Source: Roseomonas xinghualingensis (GTDB lineage: Bacteria > Pseudomonadota > Alphaproteobacteria > Acetobacterales > Acetobacteraceae). From it: DNA of 44,269 nucleotides. Location of the stretch: contig NZ_JAOXLP010000027.1 in the NCBI RefSeq assembly GCF_025791835.1, forward strand, positions 1-44,269, read 5' to 3'. Under the pieces are notes generated by a model. That model saw nothing but the letters and a program-made list of their open reading frames with translations, was not told the DNA's origin and searched no databases. Below, piece after piece: positions 43,119-44,269 of the stretch (positions within the stretch are counted from its first letter, which is position 1; the number at the start of each line of letters is the position of its first letter). The position numbers and the translations under genes are program-made.

Positions 43119-44090
43119 ATGCCCCATGTGGTCGTCATCGACCCGATCCACCCGGACGGAATCAAGCGCCTTCTCGACGCGCCTGGAATCACACTGGACT
43201 ATCCGGGCAATCCCGCCGGCCCGGACCTCGCAAGCCGGCTGCGCGAGGCCGAGGCGTTGATCGTGCGTGGCACTGTGGTGGATTCCGCGCTGCTAGCCAT
43301 GGCGCCGAAGCTCCGCATGGTCTGCCGCCATGGCGTCGGATACGACCTGGTGGATGTCCCCGCGATGACGCGCGCCGGTGTGACCGTGATGATCACGCCG
43401 GAGGCGAATGCTGCCTCCGTCGCCGAACATGCGCTGATGTTGATGCTGGCCGTCGCGCGTCAGGTGCTGCCGGTGGATGCGGGCGTGCGGCGCGGCGAAT
43501 GGCGTGTGCAGGGCCAGTCCCGCACCTTCGAGCTGGGCGGACGCAGCGTGCTGGTCATGGGCTTCGGCCGGATCGGCACGCGCGTCGCGCGGCTCTGCGC
43601 TGCCTTTGGCATGCGGGTGATGGTGCATGATCCCTACATGCCCGCCGGCACGATCCGTGGCGCCGGGTATGAAGCGGTGAAGGACCGTGATGCCGGCCTT
43701 GCCGCCGCCGACATCGTCACCCTGCACCTGCCGGCCAGCGAGGCGACGCGCGGCATGGTGGATGCCGCCTTCCTCGCCGCCATGAAGCCCGGCGCCGTGC
43801 TGGTGAATACGGCACGCGGAACGCTGGTGGACGAGGCAGCGCTGGAGGCCGCGCTATGTTCCGGCCAGCTCGGCGGCGCGGGGCTGGATGTGCTTCGGGT
43901 GGAACCGATGGCGGAGCCCGTGCCGTTGCTGGGCGTGGAGAACCTCGTCGTCACGCCGCATGTCGCCGCCAGCACGGCGGAGGGGCTCCAGCGCATGGCC
44001 TGGGACGCAGCCGGGAACGTGCTGGACTTCCTTGCCGGTAATCCGGACCCGGATGCTGTGGTTAACCGGGAACTCCTGGCCAGAGCCTGA
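43119..44090 (+). CDS. D-isomer-specific 2-hydroxyacid dehydrogenase
   Basis: A 323-aa NAD(P)-dependent dehydrogenase of the D-3-phosphoglycerate / D-lactate / hydroxypyruvate class. It has the Rossmann motif VLVMGFGRIGTRVARL (about 145-160), the substrate-binding arginine in VNTARGTLVDEAAL, the conserved glutamate in LRVEPM, and the catalytic histidine in VTPHVAAST. There is no C-terminal ACT domain, so it is not a regulated SerA. ATG at 43119 matches the family start; a TTG at 43086, overlapping the Bug stop, would add 11 residues. Pairing with a Bug receptor suggests breakdown of an imported hydroxy- or keto-acid. Confidence 0.9.
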   Translation: MPHVVVIDPIHPDGIKRLLDAPGITLDYPGNPAGPDLASRLREAEALIVRGTVVDSALLAMAPKLRMVCRHGVGYDLVDVPAMTRAGVTVMITPEANAASVAEHALMLMLAVARQVLPVDAGVRRGEWRVQGQSRTFELGGRSVLVMGFGRIGTRVARLCAAFGMRVMVHDPYMPAGTIRGAGYEAVKDRDAGLAAADIVTLHLPASEATRGMVDAAFLAAMKPGAVLVNTARGTLVDEAALEAALCSGQLGGAGLDVLRVEPMAEPVPLLGVENLVVTPHVAASTAEGLQRMAWDAAGNVLDFLAGNPDPDAVVNRELLARA

Positions 44091-44113
44091 GCAGTTCTGG
44101 CTGGCTGGTGGTA

Positions 44114-44135
44114 GGGCGACCCGGACGGGTCGCCC
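44114..44135. terminator. Two-way intrinsic-type hairpin
   Basis: GGGCGACCCG (44114-44123) and CGGGTCGCCC (44126-44135) form a perfect palindrome, effectively a 9-bp stem with a 4-nt loop. It lies midway between the convergent stops at 44090 and 44143. Confidence 0.65.
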
Positions 44136-44142
44136 TTCATCC

Positions 44143-44269
44143 TCAGGCGCGCGCGGGTTGTTGTGTGTTGTTGTGTTGTCCGAGGGCCTGTCGTGCGGCC
44201 TGGGCGATCTGGGGGGCGTTGAGGCCGGCGAGGTCGTACTGCTTTTTGGGTGTGTCGTGGTCGATATAG
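44143..44269 (-). CDS. dxs: C-terminal end of probable 1-deoxy-D-xylulose-5-phosphate synthase (partial)
   Basis: Only the last 42 codons lie in the window. They read YIDHDTPKKQYDLAGLNAPQ, IAQAARQALGQ and a tail HNNTQQPARA. The segment I-D-H-D-T-P...A-G-L-(N/D)-A...A-L-G is the usual end of alphaproteobacterial Dxs, the thiamin-diphosphate enzyme opening the MEP pathway that IspG continues. With so little sequence this remains a similarity judgement. The tail is a run of AAC/ACA/CAA codons unlike the high-GC codon use elsewhere. Confidence 0.5.
   Translation of the reverse strand, partial: YIDHDTPKKQYDLAGLNAPQIAQAARQALGQHNNTQQPARA

Overview
The window is high-GC, densely packed DNA. Its gene content and order point to an alphaproteobacterium of the Acetobacteraceae, most like Roseomonas and relatives. 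The supporting signs are a hisS-prfA-prmC-DUF4167 string, a rodZ-ispG pair, lysC divergent from ubiG, a Bug-type solute receptor, and a cellulose synthase gene in which bcsA and bcsB form one reading frame, as in Komagataeibacter. Genus assignment is inference. No tRNA, rRNA, CRISPR array, insertion sequence or prophage gene was recognised.

Layout. 1-262: non-coding left end with small hairpins. 263-7229: clpB (minus) divergent from a MOSC protein, then a glycosyltransferase family 4 gene and an amylo-alpha-1,6-glucosidase-like gene (plus), closed by a two-way hairpin. 7247-11153: hisS, prfA, prmC and DUF4167 as one minus-strand translation operon with overlapping ends. 11270-13117: a SLC13/DASS permease with TrkA-C domains on the plus strand, lying between hisS and the ispG operon. 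13205-15563: rodZ-like gene, ispG and a 58-aa ORF (minus). 15689-17955: lysC and a nitronate monooxygenase (minus). 18072-21450: ubiG, DUF1178, glutaredoxin, comF and an NDUFAF5-like methyltransferase.

21474-32516 is the most notable block: a complete minus-strand cellulose locus in the order bcsZ (GH8), a proline/alanine-rich protein, bcsQ, fused bcsAB, bcsC, bcsD. From the proline-rich gene down, gaps are 16 bp or overlaps. BcsQ should position the machine, BcsAB polymerises glucose from UDP-glucose under c-di-GMP control, BcsC exports the chain, BcsZ trims it and BcsD organises crystalline ribbons. The proline-rich protein carries repeated short leucine motifs in a disordered chain and is a good candidate for a BcsH/BcsO/BcsP-type scaffold for BcsD.

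32699-44269: an Uup-type ABC-F ATPase, a universal stress protein, an aminoglycoside-phosphotransferase/P-loop kinase fusion, pdxH, fabI, aroC, an unrecognised 400-aa protein, a 50-aa small protein, tlyA, a Bug receptor with a D-2-hydroxyacid dehydrogenase, and the 3' end of a gene that looks like dxs. Several hairpins lie over ribosome binding sites or stop codons; these are listed separately.
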